A stretch of DNA of 64,000 nt from Lacibacter sp. H375 (lineage in GTDB: Bacteria > Bacteroidota > Bacteroidia > Chitinophagales > Chitinophagaceae). A program made the translations under genes and the position numbers. Each line of letters starts with the position of its first letter. Position 1 is the first letter of the stretch. The notes under the pieces were generated by a model, which saw nothing but the letters and a program-made list of their open reading frames with translations, made no database searches and had not been told where the DNA came from. Location: NCBI RefSeq assembly GCF_037892425.1, contig NZ_JBBKTT010000001.1:248001-312000 (forward strand). Direction: 5' to 3'. This document shows positions 27,297-37,029 of the stretch, piece after piece.

Positions 27297-30200
27297 CTAT
27301 AATCCTTTTAATGTTTCCAAACGTTCCCATCTGCTCACTTTTGCATCCTGTGCCTGTTCCATAAAACGTGCAGCGAGTTCAGGATCTTTTGCTTTTATAA
27401 TGTTGAAACGGTTTTCATGATACATAAACTCAGCCAGGTCGAGTGAAGGATCTTTTGAATCCACCACAAAACGTTGACCTTTTGGTTTCATCGGATTGTA
27501 ATGGAACAAAGGCCAGTAACCACTCTTCACTGCAAAGTCTTGCTCTTCTGCACCATGTGCCATATCAATACCATGTGCAATACAATGACTGTAAGCAATG
27601 ATCAACGAAGGACCTGGATATGCTTCTGCTTCAAGAATTGTTCTGATGGTATGCATATCATTTCCACCCATTGCAATTTGTGCAACATAAGCTGTACCGT
27701 GTGCAATAGCCTGCATCGCCAGGTCTTTCTTACCCGTTGTTTTACCATTCACACTGAACTTCGCACTGGAACCTAATGGAGTTGATTTTGATTTTTGTCC
27801 ACCGGTATTGCTGTACACTTCAGTATCCAATACCATGATGTTTACATTTTCTCCAGTGCTCAACACATGATCCAATCCACCATAACCAATATCATACGCC
27901 CAACCATCACCACCAATAATCCAGATCGATTTCTCTTCTAAGAAATCAGCCAGATGAAAAAGATTCAATGCAGCCATTGAACGTTCGCCACTCAATCTGT
28001 GTTTCAATTCTTTTACCAATTCATGTTTCTGATGAATGGCAGCTTCTGTTGTTTCGTTGTTATTCAGAATCATATCAACCAACTCTCCGCCGATCATTGG
28101 CCGTAATTCATCAAGCAATTGCATCGCCATTTCTCTTTTCTTATTGCTGGCCATACTGATACCCAACCCAAACTCTGCATTATCTTCAAACAAACTGTTG
28201 GCCCACGCTGGTCCTACACCTTCTTTATTTTTTGTCCATGGTGTAGTTGGTAAGTTACCGCCGAAGATGGATGAACAACCTGTTGCATTCGCAACAATCA
28301 TCCGTTCACCAAACAACTGTGTTAAGAGTTTTATATAAGGAGTTTCGCCACAACCTGCACATGCACCGCTAAACTCAAACAACGGCTGGAAGAATTGTGA
28401 ACCTTTCACTGTATTCTTATTTACTCTTGTGCGATCAACTTCCGGAAGTGTTAAGAAATAATCCCAGTTTTCTTTTTCCTGTTCCTGGATATTTGTTTTA
28501 TCCAGCATGTTAATGGCTTTGTGACCGGGATCTGTTTTGCTGGTAATAGGACAGAACTCAACACACAACGTACAACCTGTACAATCTTCTGTTGACACTT
28601 GCAATGTGTATGCTTCAGTTTCTTTGTTCCATTCTTTGCCAATAGGATCAACATGTTTGAAACCTGCAGGCGCATCGGCTAACAATGTTTTGTCATATAC
28701 TTTCGGACGGATAGCTGCATGCGGACAAATCATAAAACATTTACCACACTGCGTACACAACGATGTATCCCAAACCGGCACCGCATCTGCAATGTTTCGT
28801 TTTTCCCATTTGGTTGTACCACTTGGGAAGGTTCCATCTATCGGGAAAGCACTCACCGGTAATTCATCACCTTCACCTGCAATAATTTTACCCAATACCT
28901 GTTTTACAAAATCAGGTGCTGCATCGGGCACAGCAGCATCAATGGGCTTATCGCCAATCACAAATTTTGCATAATCCACTTCATACAAATTGGCCAATGT
29001 TTTATCAACCGCTTCGTAATTCTTTTGCACAACAGCTTCACCTTTCTTCCAATACGTATCGTAAATTGCTTCTTTAATTTTTGCAATCGCTTCTTCTCTT
29101 GGTAATACATTACTGATGGCGAAGAAACAGGTTTGCAAAATTGTATTGATACGGTTGCCCATGCCTGCTTCTTTTGCTACTGTGTATGCATTAATGGCAT
29201 AGAACTTTAATTTTTTATGAACGATCTCTTCCTGGATCTTCTTCGGCAACATACTCCACAGCTCCTCTTTTTCATACGGTGCATTTAAAAGGAACACTGC
29301 TCCTTCCTCCGCATCTTTCAGGATATCATACTTGGTGAGATAATTGAAATGATGACAAGCCACAAAGTTTGCCGACTGTACCAAGTAAGTTGAATGAATC
29401 GGGTTTTCACCAAAACGTAAATGCGATACCGTTAACGATCCTGATTTTTTTGAATCATACACAAAGTATCCCTGCACATGATCGTTGGTTTTGTCACCAA
29501 TAATTTTAATGGAGTTTTTATTTGCACTCACCGTTCCATCGGCACCTAAGCCAAAAAACAAACCACGGAACTTATGTTGTGCTTCAATATTAAATGTCTT
29601 GTCGTATTCTAAACTTGTATGAGTAACGTCATCATCAATACCAATGGTAAAGTGATTTTTTGGTTTATCTTTTTTCAATTCACGGAACACCGCTTTCACC
29701 ATCGCCGGTGTAAATTCTTTGCTCGATAAACCATAACGTCCACCTATCACATGCGCATGATGATTTTCCTGTGCTTCGTTCAACGCATTCACCACATTCA
29801 TATAAAGTGCTTCACCAATGCCGTTTGGTTCTTTACTTCTGTCGAGCACAGCAATACTTACCACACTTTTCGGAATCACTTTAATAAATGCCTGCACATC
29901 CAACGGACGGAACAAACGTACCACGATCATACCTACATGCGATCCATGTTCATTTAAATAATCAACGGTTTCTTTTACCGCACCTGCACCAGAGCCCATG
30001 ATCACAATTACACGATCAGGATGTGCATGTCCGTAATATTCATACAAACTGTATTGACGTCCGGTGAGTTTTGCAAACTCATCCATGGTTGATTGTACAA
30101 TAGAAGGAACATTAGCATGATAAGTATTGGCCGCTTCCCTGTTCTGGAAAAACACATCAGGGTTTTGCGCCGTACCACGTATCGAAGGGTTGTTTGGATT

Positions 30201-30854
30201 CAATGCACGGTTGCGATGTGCATGAATGGCTTCCATATCCATCATTTGTTCAATGATCTCATCAGGGATTACTTCAACCTCATTGAGTTCATGTGAAGTA
30301 CGGAAGCCATCAAATATATTCAGAAAGGGAACTCTTGCTTTTAAAGTAGCCGATTGAGCGATCAATGCCATGTCCATTACTTCCTGCGGATTGTTACCAA
30401 ACAACATGGCAAAACCTGTTGAACGCACCGCCATCACATCACTGTGATCACCAAAAATAGAAAGCGCATGCGTAGCAAGGCTACGTGCGGCAATATGAAA
30501 TACAGTAGGCGTTAATTCACCTGCAATTTTATACATGTTGGGAATCATCAGCAACAAACCCTGCGATGCTGTAAATGTAGAAGCCAATGCACCGCCCTGT
30601 AATGCACCGTGTATGGCACCTGCAGCACCTGCTTCACTTTGCATTTCCATGATACGGGGCACGGTACCAAAAATATTTTTCATGCCTTTCGCACTCCATT
30701 CATCGGCCCACTCGCCCATTGTTGATGATGGTGTAATGGGATAAATAGCGCATACTTCATTGCATTTATACGCAATATAAGCAGCGGCCTCGTTGCCATC
30801 CATTACTTCGTAAAGTGCTTTGTCTTGTGCTACGGGGTTGGTTATTGCTTGCAT
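27297..30854 (-). CDS. nifJ: Pyruvate:ferredoxin (flavodoxin) oxidoreductase, single-chain
   Basis: A 1185-residue homodimeric-type PFOR containing all modules. The N-terminal domain has NEVCAIYPITPSSTMGEW (pyruvate/TPP-binding). It is followed by a transketolase-like domain II, the gamma domain (FGLGADGTVSANKNSIKII), and a ferredoxin domain with two [4Fe-4S] motifs: CTQCGKCFMICP near 700 and CTGCTLCVEFCP near 757. A C-terminal TPP domain has GGDGWAYDIGYGG near 985 and DTEVYSNTGGQKSKSTPLG. The proximal cluster cysteine is in CAGCGETPYIKLL. The enzyme oxidises pyruvate to acetyl-CoA and reduces ferredoxin or flavodoxin. I take the methionine at 30854 as start (MQAITNPVAQDK); 30872 is an alternative. 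It is convergent with the NuoEFG-less complex I operon. Confidence 0.96.
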   Translation of the reverse strand: MQAITNPVAQDKALYEVMDGNEAAAYIAYKCNEVCAIYPITPSSTMGEWADEWSAKGMKNIFGTVPRIMEMQSEAGAAGAIHGALQGGALASTFTASQGLLLMIPNMYKIAGELTPTVFHIAARSLATHALSIFGDHSDVMAVRSTGFAMLFGNNPQEVMDMALIAQSATLKARVPFLNIFDGFRTSHELNEVEVIPDEIIEQMMDMEAIHAHRNRALNPNNPSIRGTAQNPDVFFQNREAANTYHANVPSIVQSTMDEFAKLTGRQYSLYEYYGHAHPDRVIVIMGSGAGAVKETVDYLNEHGSHVGMIVVRLFRPLDVQAFIKVIPKSVVSIAVLDRSKEPNGIGEALYMNVVNALNEAQENHHAHVIGGRYGLSSKEFTPAMVKAVFRELKKDKPKNHFTIGIDDDVTHTSLEYDKTFNIEAQHKFRGLFFGLGADGTVSANKNSIKIIGDKTNDHVQGYFVYDSKKSGSLTVSHLRFGENPIHSTYLVQSANFVACHHFNYLTKYDILKDAEEGAVFLLNAPYEKEELWSMLPKKIQEEIVHKKLKFYAINAYTVAKEAGMGNRINTILQTCFFAISNVLPREEAIAKIKEAIYDTYWKKGEAVVQKNYEAVDKTLANLYEVDYAKFVIGDKPIDAAVPDAAPDFVKQVLGKIIAGEGDELPVSAFPIDGTFPSGTTKWEKRNIADAVPVWDTSLCTQCGKCFMICPHAAIRPKVYDKTLLADAPAGFKHVDPIGKEWNKETEAYTLQVSTEDCTGCTLCVEFCPITSKTDPGHKAINMLDKTNIQEQEKENWDYFLTLPEVDRTRVNKNTVKGSQFFQPLFEFSGACAGCGETPYIKLLTQLFGERMIVANATGCSSIFGGNLPTTPWTKNKEGVGPAWANSLFEDNAEFGLGISMASNKKREMAMQLLDELRPMIGGELVDMILNNNETTEAAIHQKHELVKELKHRLSGERSMAALNLFHLADFLEEKSIWIIGGDGWAYDIGYGGLDHVLSTGENVNIMVLDTEVYSNTGGQKSKSTPLGSSAKFSVNGKTTGKKDLAMQAIAHGTAYVAQIAMGGNDMHTIRTILEAEAYPGPSLIIAYSHCIAHGIDMAHGAEEQDFAVKSGYWPLFHYNPMKPKGQRFVVDSKDPSLDLAEFMYHENRFNIIKAKDPELAARFMEQAQDAKVSRWERLETLKGL

Positions 30855-31143
30855 GTAATTGATTTGAAGCAACGAAATTACCCGACCCTTTATGGGTAGT
30901 GAATGACGCTAATCAGTAAAAAAACTAATTGAGGTGAGGAAAAACAGGGAAAGCATGGGTGTTGATCATCTGTAGTATTATATGGCGTCAACTGTTGCCA
31001 CGCTCGTTTCATGGTTCCGGTTTCATGGCAACATATACAACCATTCTTTCTTGGCGAATTACCCCACAGGATCATTTCCAAAAGTCGAACAGAAATTAAT
31101 TTACCAGTTCCTTACAGCGTCGTAATATTGCCCACAATTAACT

Positions 31144-31773
31144 ATGCATAAATCAACACACATGTTTCAGTCTATTCAAGACCGTTGCGCAGCACTTGTA
31201 AAAAACTTTAAAGAAATTCCGGCAGAAAGGAAAGAACTGCTGGAAAAAATTGCAGACTATATCATAAAGAAACGGGGTGCAAACGAAGCCATTAACCTGG
31301 TTTATGTGTGTACGCATAATTCCCGTCGCAGTCATTTGGGCCAGGTGTGGGCAGCAGTGGCAGCAGCATATTATAACATTGATAATGTTTACACATTTTC
31401 CGGCGGCACTGAAGCAACTGCATTCAACCCAAATGCAATCAAAGCAGTTAGTGCAGCAGGTTTTACGGTAAAGAAAACTACGGAAACAAATAACCCTGTG
31501 TATGAGGTGTACTTTGCTGAAGATAAATTCACCACTTGTTTTTCGAAAGTATATAACCACGAAGCGAACCCTGCGCAAAATTTTGCAGCCATCATGACCT
31601 GCTCAGATGCAGAAGATAATTGTCCATTCATTCCCGGATGTGATCTGCGTATCGGCACAACCTACAACGATCCAAAAGCATTTGACAATACTGTTCTGCA
31701 GGATGAAAAATATACTGAACGTAGTAACCAGATAGCAATGGAATGCCTGTATGTTTTTTCGAAAGTGAAATAA
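31144..31773 (+). CDS. arsC: Thioredoxin-coupled arsenate reductase-like / low-molecular-weight phosphatase
   Basis: A 209-residue LMW-phosphatase-fold protein with an N-terminal helical extension of about 50 residues. The P-loop is VCTHNSRRSH with Cys56 in CX5R. Downstream is TCSDAEDNCP, with Cys153 and Cys160 spaced C-x6-C. This is the same spacing as the Cys82/Cys89 pair of the thioredoxin-dependent plasmid pI258-type ArsC, which supports arsenate reductase over simple tyrosine phosphatase. It is commonly annotated protein-tyrosine-phosphatase. It converges on the glycerol/arsenite-channel-type glpF, 37 bp away. The ATG at 31162 is a possible alternative start. Confidence 0.75.
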   Translation: MHKSTHMFQSIQDRCAALVKNFKEIPAERKELLEKIADYIIKKRGANEAINLVYVCTHNSRRSHLGQVWAAVAAAYYNIDNVYTFSGGTEATAFNPNAIKAVSAAGFTVKKTTETNNPVYEVYFAEDKFTTCFSKVYNHEANPAQNFAAIMTCSDAEDNCPFIPGCDLRIGTTYNDPKAFDNTVLQDEKYTERSNQIAMECLYVFSKVK

Positions 31774-31810
31774 GAGATATTGCTACTTCGTTCTTCCTCT
31801 GCAGAAATAA

Positions 31811-32521
31811 CTACGATTGTATCAACTGAAATACAAATGCAGCAATTACAGCACCGGCAATGGGTCCAACCACAGGTATCCAACTATAACTCCAGTTGCT
31901 GTTGCGTTTGTTTTTAATCGGAAGTAAAAAGTGCATGATTCGTGGACCAAGATCACGTGAAGGATTAATGGCATAACCGGTTGGTCCGCCCAAACTCAAA
32001 CCTATACCTAATACGAGTAAAGCAACAGGCAATGCATCCAATGCACCTAAACTGTTTTGCGGAGCTGCAATAAATAAAACGCCAAGCATTAACGCAAACG
32101 TGCCGATGGCTTCAGTCAGTAAATTATAAAACACATTGGGGATGGCAGGTGAATTGCAGAATACAGCAAGTTGCGCATCAGCATCTTCTGTTGCATCGAA
32201 ATGTTGTTTGTAGGCCAGCCACATTAAACCTGATCCTGTCATCGCCCCAAGAAATTGTGCAGCGATATACAAGGGAACATTTGCCCATTCAAACTTTCCA
32301 ATACTTGCCAATGCAATCGTAATTGCAGGATTCAAATGTGCGCCGCTTACTGTTGCACTGCTGTACACTCCAACAAAAACAGCAACAGCCCAACCAAATG
32401 CAATTACAATCAATCCGCTGTTGTTTCCTTTTGTTTTTGCTAACAGCACATTGGCAACAACGCTGTTGCCTAATAACAGTAATAACATGGAACCGATATA
32501 TTCTGCAACAAAAGGAGTCAT
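31811..32521 (-). CDS. glpF: Glycerol facilitator, MIP/aquaporin family
   Basis: A 236-residue six-helix channel. The first pore motif is SGAHLNPAIT and the second YAINPSRDLGPR; the Asp after the second NPx is typical of glycerol-conducting aquaglyceroporins rather than water-only channels. The ATG at 32521 (AAAGGAGTCATG in reading sense has the start after a TGACTCC-type leader on the minus strand) gives the standard N-terminus TPFVAEYIGSMLLLLLG; the frame extends to 32578. It follows glpD by 107 bp. Aquaglyceroporins also pass arsenite, which is of interest because an ArsC-like gene is convergent. Confidence 0.93.
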   Translation of the reverse strand: MTPFVAEYIGSMLLLLLGNSVVANVLLAKTKGNNSGLIVIAFGWAVAVFVGVYSSATVSGAHLNPAITIALASIGKFEWANVPLYIAAQFLGAMTGSGLMWLAYKQHFDATEDADAQLAVFCNSPAIPNVFYNLLTEAIGTFALMLGVLFIAAPQNSLGALDALPVALLVLGIGLSLGGPTGYAINPSRDLGPRIMHFLLPIKNKRNSNWSYSWIPVVGPIAGAVIAAFVFQLIQS

Positions 32522-32628
32522 GGCGGATTTTGATTTTAGATTTATGGTTTTAGATTGGCATTCGTTATTAAAATACAAGAATTTTATATCAACTGTCAGT
32601 CGGGCGTTCTTAAATCATACATCCGATA

Positions 32629-34179
32629 TCAACTGAGCACATATCCTTTCGCTACTTCTTTGAATGCTTCGATCTGCTGTTGCTTCCACACTTCATCTTT
32701 ATTCAATTCCTTCATCATAATATCAGCAACAAGCGGTGCTGCTTCAATGGCTGCTTTTGCATCAAGGATCAACGCTCTTGTCCTTCTGCTCAATACATCT
32801 TCTAACGTCATCGCCATTTCATGACCCACAGCCCAAAAAACTTCTGCAACAGTATATGGAAGATTTGGATGAATCAATTGAGAATAACCCTGGTGTTGTA
32901 AATAACGAATAGCTGCTGCATCACTTCCATAATAATGAAGCGGATCATCAAAATCAACTTTTTTCATCCAGCCATGAAGCTTCATAGTTTCTGTTTGGCA
33001 ACGGGTATAAGCAAGACCACCTTCGTAGTGTGCTTTTAAAATTACTTCCTGTGCCATCTTGCGATACGTGGTCCATTTACCACCGCTGATATTGATCATG
33101 CCGCCTTTTGATACCCAAATGGTATGATCACGGGGAAGCACAGCTGTTTTCTTTTGACCGGGCACTTTCACCAACGGACGTAAGCCGGCAAACACACTTT
33201 TTACATCGCTGCGTTTTAACCCTGTATGTACATAACGGTTAAAATGATTGATCACAAACTCTACTTCATCTTCTAATGGTAATGGTTCAATCACTGCTGT
33301 CTCAACACTGGTATCAGTTGTACCAATAATTACTTTATCATGAAACGGAACGGCGAATAATACACGACCATCATCCGTACGTGGAATAAACAAAGCCTGG
33401 TCACCGGGAAAAAATGTTTTATCGACAACAATATGTATGCCTTGTGAAGGTGATACTGTTCTTGTCAAGCCATCATCATCCATACGCAGCACATCATCTA
33501 CAAACACACCTGTCGCATTGATCACCACTGTTCCCCTTGCTTCGTAATCCTCATTGGTTATACAATCATGAATATGTACACCTGTTACTTTCCCCTGCTC
33601 ATGAATAAGATTTGTAACCTTGCAATAATTCAAAACGGTTGCACTTACGTCAGCCGCTGTTAACGCAAGCGATACACACAAACGTGCATCATCAAACTGT
33701 CCATCGTAATACGCTACACCACCGCTTAATTTTTTTCCGTCAAGACCTTTAATGTATTCCTGTGTTTTCTTGATTGATAAAATTTCACTCGGGCCAAGAC
33801 TCAATTTCGCTGAAAGAAAATTGTATACTTTCAAACCAAGTCCGTAATATAATTTCTCCCACCAACGATAAGCAGGCAATACCAATTTCAAACGATGAGC
33901 AATATGCGGTGCATTCTTCAGCAATAAGCCACGTTCACGAAGTGCATCACGCACCAAACGGAAATTTCCCTGTTGCAGATAACGCACACCGCCATGTATG
34001 AGTTTGGTTGAACGGCTCGATGTTCCTTTCCCAAAATCGTGTTGCTCGAGTAAAAGTGTTTTGTACCCTCGTGCTGCTGCATCAACTGCTGCACCTAATC
34101 CTGTTGCGCCACCACCAATAATGATGATATCCCAGTGGTTGGTGGTTTTTAATTGTTGTATTTGCTGTGAACGATTCAA
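32629..34179 (-). CDS. glpD: Glycerol-3-phosphate dehydrogenase (FAD, quinone-linked)
   Basis: A 516-residue flavoprotein with the N-terminal FAD loop DIIIIGGGATGLGAAVDAAARG (about residues 17-38), LLEQHDFGKGTSSRSTKLIHGGVRYL, and GGKWTTYRKMAQEV near the middle-to-end. It oxidises glycerol 3-phosphate to dihydroxyacetone phosphate at the membrane, feeding quinone. It lies between glpK and glpF on the same strand; 97 bp separate it from glpK. Confidence 0.94.
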   Translation of the reverse strand: MNRSQQIQQLKTTNHWDIIIIGGGATGLGAAVDAAARGYKTLLLEQHDFGKGTSSRSTKLIHGGVRYLQQGNFRLVRDALRERGLLLKNAPHIAHRLKLVLPAYRWWEKLYYGLGLKVYNFLSAKLSLGPSEILSIKKTQEYIKGLDGKKLSGGVAYYDGQFDDARLCVSLALTAADVSATVLNYCKVTNLIHEQGKVTGVHIHDCITNEDYEARGTVVINATGVFVDDVLRMDDDGLTRTVSPSQGIHIVVDKTFFPGDQALFIPRTDDGRVLFAVPFHDKVIIGTTDTSVETAVIEPLPLEDEVEFVINHFNRYVHTGLKRSDVKSVFAGLRPLVKVPGQKKTAVLPRDHTIWVSKGGMINISGGKWTTYRKMAQEVILKAHYEGGLAYTRCQTETMKLHGWMKKVDFDDPLHYYGSDAAAIRYLQHQGYSQLIHPNLPYTVAEVFWAVGHEMAMTLEDVLSRRTRALILDAKAAIEAAPLVADIMMKELNKDEVWKQQQIEAFKEVAKGYVLS

Positions 34180-34276
34180 CTAAAATGAAAAATTAAAAAT
34201 GGGAAATCGAAAATTAAACGCCTAAAGTTAAGGGATAGATATTTGTTGGCTAACAGCTAATATCTTTCGGCTTTCT

Positions 34277-35761
34277 TTAATAGCTCTGCGCCGCTTTCAC
34301 CGCTTTCTTCCATCCATTCATCAGGCTTTCCCGTTTTTCTTCATCCATGTTGCTCTCAAATTTGCGATCGACCTGCCATTGTTCCTGTATTTCATCAATA
34401 CTCTTCCAATAACCAGTTGCCAATCCGGCAAGATAAGCAGCACCCAATGCTGTAGTCTCTGTAATACGGGGACGTACAACCGTTGTATTCAACAAATCAC
34501 TTTGAAACTGCATCAACAGATTATTAACAGTAGCACCGCCATCAACCCGCAATTCTTTGATCTCAATACCAGAATCGGCTTCCATGGCTTTCAACACATC
34601 TACTGTTTGATATGCAATGCTGTCCAATGCTGCTTTTGCAAAATGTGAAGCAGTAGTTCCTCTTGTAATTCCAACAATGGTTCCTCTTGCATGTTGATTC
34701 CAGTAAGGCGCACCCAAACCTGTAAATGCAGGCACAATGTATACACCATCGCTATCGGGAACTTTCGATGCCAGTTTTTCAATATCTGTTGAAGAACGGA
34801 TAATACCGAGTCCATCACGCAGCCATTGCACCACTGCACCGGCAATAAACACACTTCCTTCCAATGCATATTCAGTTTTACCGTTGATCTTCCATGCAAC
34901 AGTAGTTAACAGATTGTTTTTGGAGATAACGGCTTTCTCTCCGGTATTCATCAGCATAAAACAACCTGTGCCATAGGTATTCTTTACCATGCCGGCATGT
35001 GTACACAACTGACCAAACAATGCACTCTGTTGATCGCCTGCAATGCCGGCAATGGGGATATTGGTAGCCGTTAGTATGTTTTGTGTGGTGCCGAATACTT
35101 CACTGCTGCTTCGTATCTGTGGCAACATATTACCCGGCACATTAAATATCTTTTCCAATTCGCCATCCCATTGCAGTGTTTGTAAATTCATGAGCATGGT
35201 GCGGCTTGCATTACTTACATCTGTTGCATGTACCTGTCCTTTTGTAAGATTCCACAACAACCATGTATCAACTGTACCAAAACAGAGTTCACCTTTTTCT
35301 GCTCTTGCTCTTGCACCTTCTACATTATCCAGTATCCATTTCACTTTTGATGCACTGAAATATGCATCTACTACCAACCCTGTTCGTTGCTGAATTAATA
35401 TGTGCAGATTTTTTCGTTTCAGTTCATCGCAGAAATCTGCTGTGCGCCTATCCTGCCAAACAATTGCATTATAGATCGGCTTACCGGTGTTACGATCCCA
35501 CACCACCGTTGTTTCCCGTTGATTAGTGATACCAATGGCATGGATATTTTCTGTGCTTAATCCTGCTTTGGTAATTGCTTCTGCAGCTACACCAAGCTGT
35601 GTACTCCAAATTTCTTCAGGATCATGTTCAACCCAACCCGGCTGTGGAAATATCTGTTTAAATTCTTTTTGTGCAACAGAGATAATGCTACCGTCATGAC
35701 CGAAGACAATGGCACGGCTGCTGGTTGTTCCCTGGTCGAGAGCGAGGATATATTTCTTCAT
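34277..35761 (-). CDS. glpK: Glycerol kinase
   Basis: A 494-residue FGGY-family kinase with the ATPase phosphate loop [19 protein letters not shown] at the N-terminus, GVTNQRE-type [14 protein letters not shown], the substrate loop [13 protein letters not shown], and [15 protein letters not shown]. The C-terminal half has [23 protein letters not shown] and [16 protein letters not shown]. It phosphorylates glycerol imported by GlpF. It heads the glpK-glpD-glpF unit; the 86-bp gap to the divergent GNAT gene must hold its promoter. Confidence 0.96.
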   Translation of the reverse strand: MKKYILALDQGTTSSRAIVFGHDGSIISVAQKEFKQIFPQPGWVEHDPEEIWSTQLGVAAEAITKAGLSTENIHAIGITNQRETTVVWDRNTGKPIYNAIVWQDRRTADFCDELKRKNLHILIQQRTGLVVDAYFSASKVKWILDNVEGARARAEKGELCFGTVDTWLLWNLTKGQVHATDVSNASRTMLMNLQTLQWDGELEKIFNVPGNMLPQIRSSSEVFGTTQNILTATNIPIAGIAGDQQSALFGQLCTHAGMVKNTYGTGCFMLMNTGEKAVISKNNLLTTVAWKINGKTEYALEGSVFIAGAVVQWLRDGLGIIRSSTDIEKLASKVPDSDGVYIVPAFTGLGAPYWNQHARGTIVGITRGTTASHFAKAALDSIAYQTVDVLKAMEADSGIEIKELRVDGGATVNNLLMQFQSDLLNTTVVRPRITETTALGAAYLAGLATGYWKSIDEIQEQWQVDRKFESNMDEEKRESLMNGWKKAVKAAQSY

Positions 35762-35847
35762 GTGGCAGTTTTATTTGAAGTTCTTACAATACGCTAACAA
35801 TCCGTTGTTGCATGAACCCTTACATTTGGACTACCAAAGAAAGGCAC

Positions 35848-37008
35848 ATGCAATTAGTTGAAGTTAAAGATAAACAGTCAGCAAAAGAATTTTTACAGGT
35901 TGCTGTTCTGTTATATAAAGATGATAATAACTGGATCCGTCCGTTGGATAAGGATATTGAACAGGTATTTGATGAAACGAAGAACAAAGCTTTTCGACAT
36001 GGCGAAGCGATCCGCTGGATTTTGAAAAATGATGATGGAAAATTAATTGGGCGTATTGCTGCCTTCGTCAATAAAAAATATAAATCAAAGGGCGATGATG
36101 TTCCTGTTGGTGGTCTTGGCTTTTTTGAATGCATTAACGATCAAACTGCAGCCAACTATTTATTCGATACAGCAAAGAACTGGTTACAAAGCAAAGGCAT
36201 GGAAGCAATGGATGGGCCTATCAACTTTGGTGAGCGTGACCGCTGGTGGGGTTTGCAGGTAGAAGGATTTCAGCAACCCTTGTATTGCATGAATTATAAT
36301 CTTCCTTACTATCAACAGTTGTTTGAAAACTACGGCTTTCAATTATTCTTTAATCAATATTGCTATTCGCTGAAAGTAAAGGATAAGCTGAGCGATAAAT
36401 TTTATGAGCGTCATGATCGTTTAGCGAAAGATCCTCACTACAAAGCTGTTCACATTAAAGTGAGTCAACTTGAAAAATTTGCAAAAGACTTTTGTACGGT
36501 TTATAACAAAGCATGGGCTGGTCATGCAGGACTGAAGCAGATGGAAGAAAAAACAGCAATGGCCATGTTCAATGCCATGAAGCCTGTAATGGATGAACGC
36601 ATTTGTTGGTTTACCTATTATAACGATGAGCCGGTTGCTGTGTGGCTGAACTTACCAGACCTTAATCAATGGTTCATGGAATTGAACGGACGATTTGATA
36701 GCTGGAGCAAACTGAAATTCCTTTGGGTAAAAGCAACCAAGCGGAATAAAAAATTCACCGGCATCATCTTCGGTATTGTGCCCGAGCATCAGCACAAAGG
36801 TGTAGATGCGTTTATGATCATTGAAGCTGCAAAAGTGATACAAGCCCCTATGCTGTACGATGATTACGAAATGCAGTGGATCGGCGATTTTAATCCACGT
36901 ATGATGAATGTGGCTGCCAGCCTGGGCACACATATCAGCCGCCGTTTAATTACCTATCGCTTTTTGTTCGACAGGAAGAAAGAATTTAAACGGCATCCGG
37001 TGTTGTAA
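35848..37008 (+). CDS. GNAT-fold (N-acyltransferase-like) protein
   Basis: A 386-residue cytosolic protein. Two GNAT-like halves are suggested. The N-terminal half (about 1-165) includes GEAIRWILKNDDGKLIGRIAAFV and NFGERDRWWGLQVEGF. The C-terminal half (about 200-386) includes YNKAWAGHAGLKQM, YYNDEPVAVWLNLPDLNQ and GIIFGIVPEHQHKGVDAFMI, where the last stretch looks like the acetyl-CoA loop. The substrate is unknown. I start at the ATG of 35848, preceded by AAAGGCAC; 35812 is an in-frame alternative. A decayed copy of its last 28 codons lies at 39197-39283. Confidence 0.75.
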   Translation: MQLVEVKDKQSAKEFLQVAVLLYKDDNNWIRPLDKDIEQVFDETKNKAFRHGEAIRWILKNDDGKLIGRIAAFVNKKYKSKGDDVPVGGLGFFECINDQTAANYLFDTAKNWLQSKGMEAMDGPINFGERDRWWGLQVEGFQQPLYCMNYNLPYYQQLFENYGFQLFFNQYCYSLKVKDKLSDKFYERHDRLAKDPHYKAVHIKVSQLEKFAKDFCTVYNKAWAGHAGLKQMEEKTAMAMFNAMKPVMDERICWFTYYNDEPVAVWLNLPDLNQWFMELNGRFDSWSKLKFLWVKATKRNKKFTGIIFGIVPEHQHKGVDAFMIIEAAKVIQAPMLYDDYEMQWIGDFNPRMMNVAASLGTHISRRLITYRFLFDRKKEFKRHPVL

Positions 37009-37029
37009 AAAATTCTTAACATTACGGTC

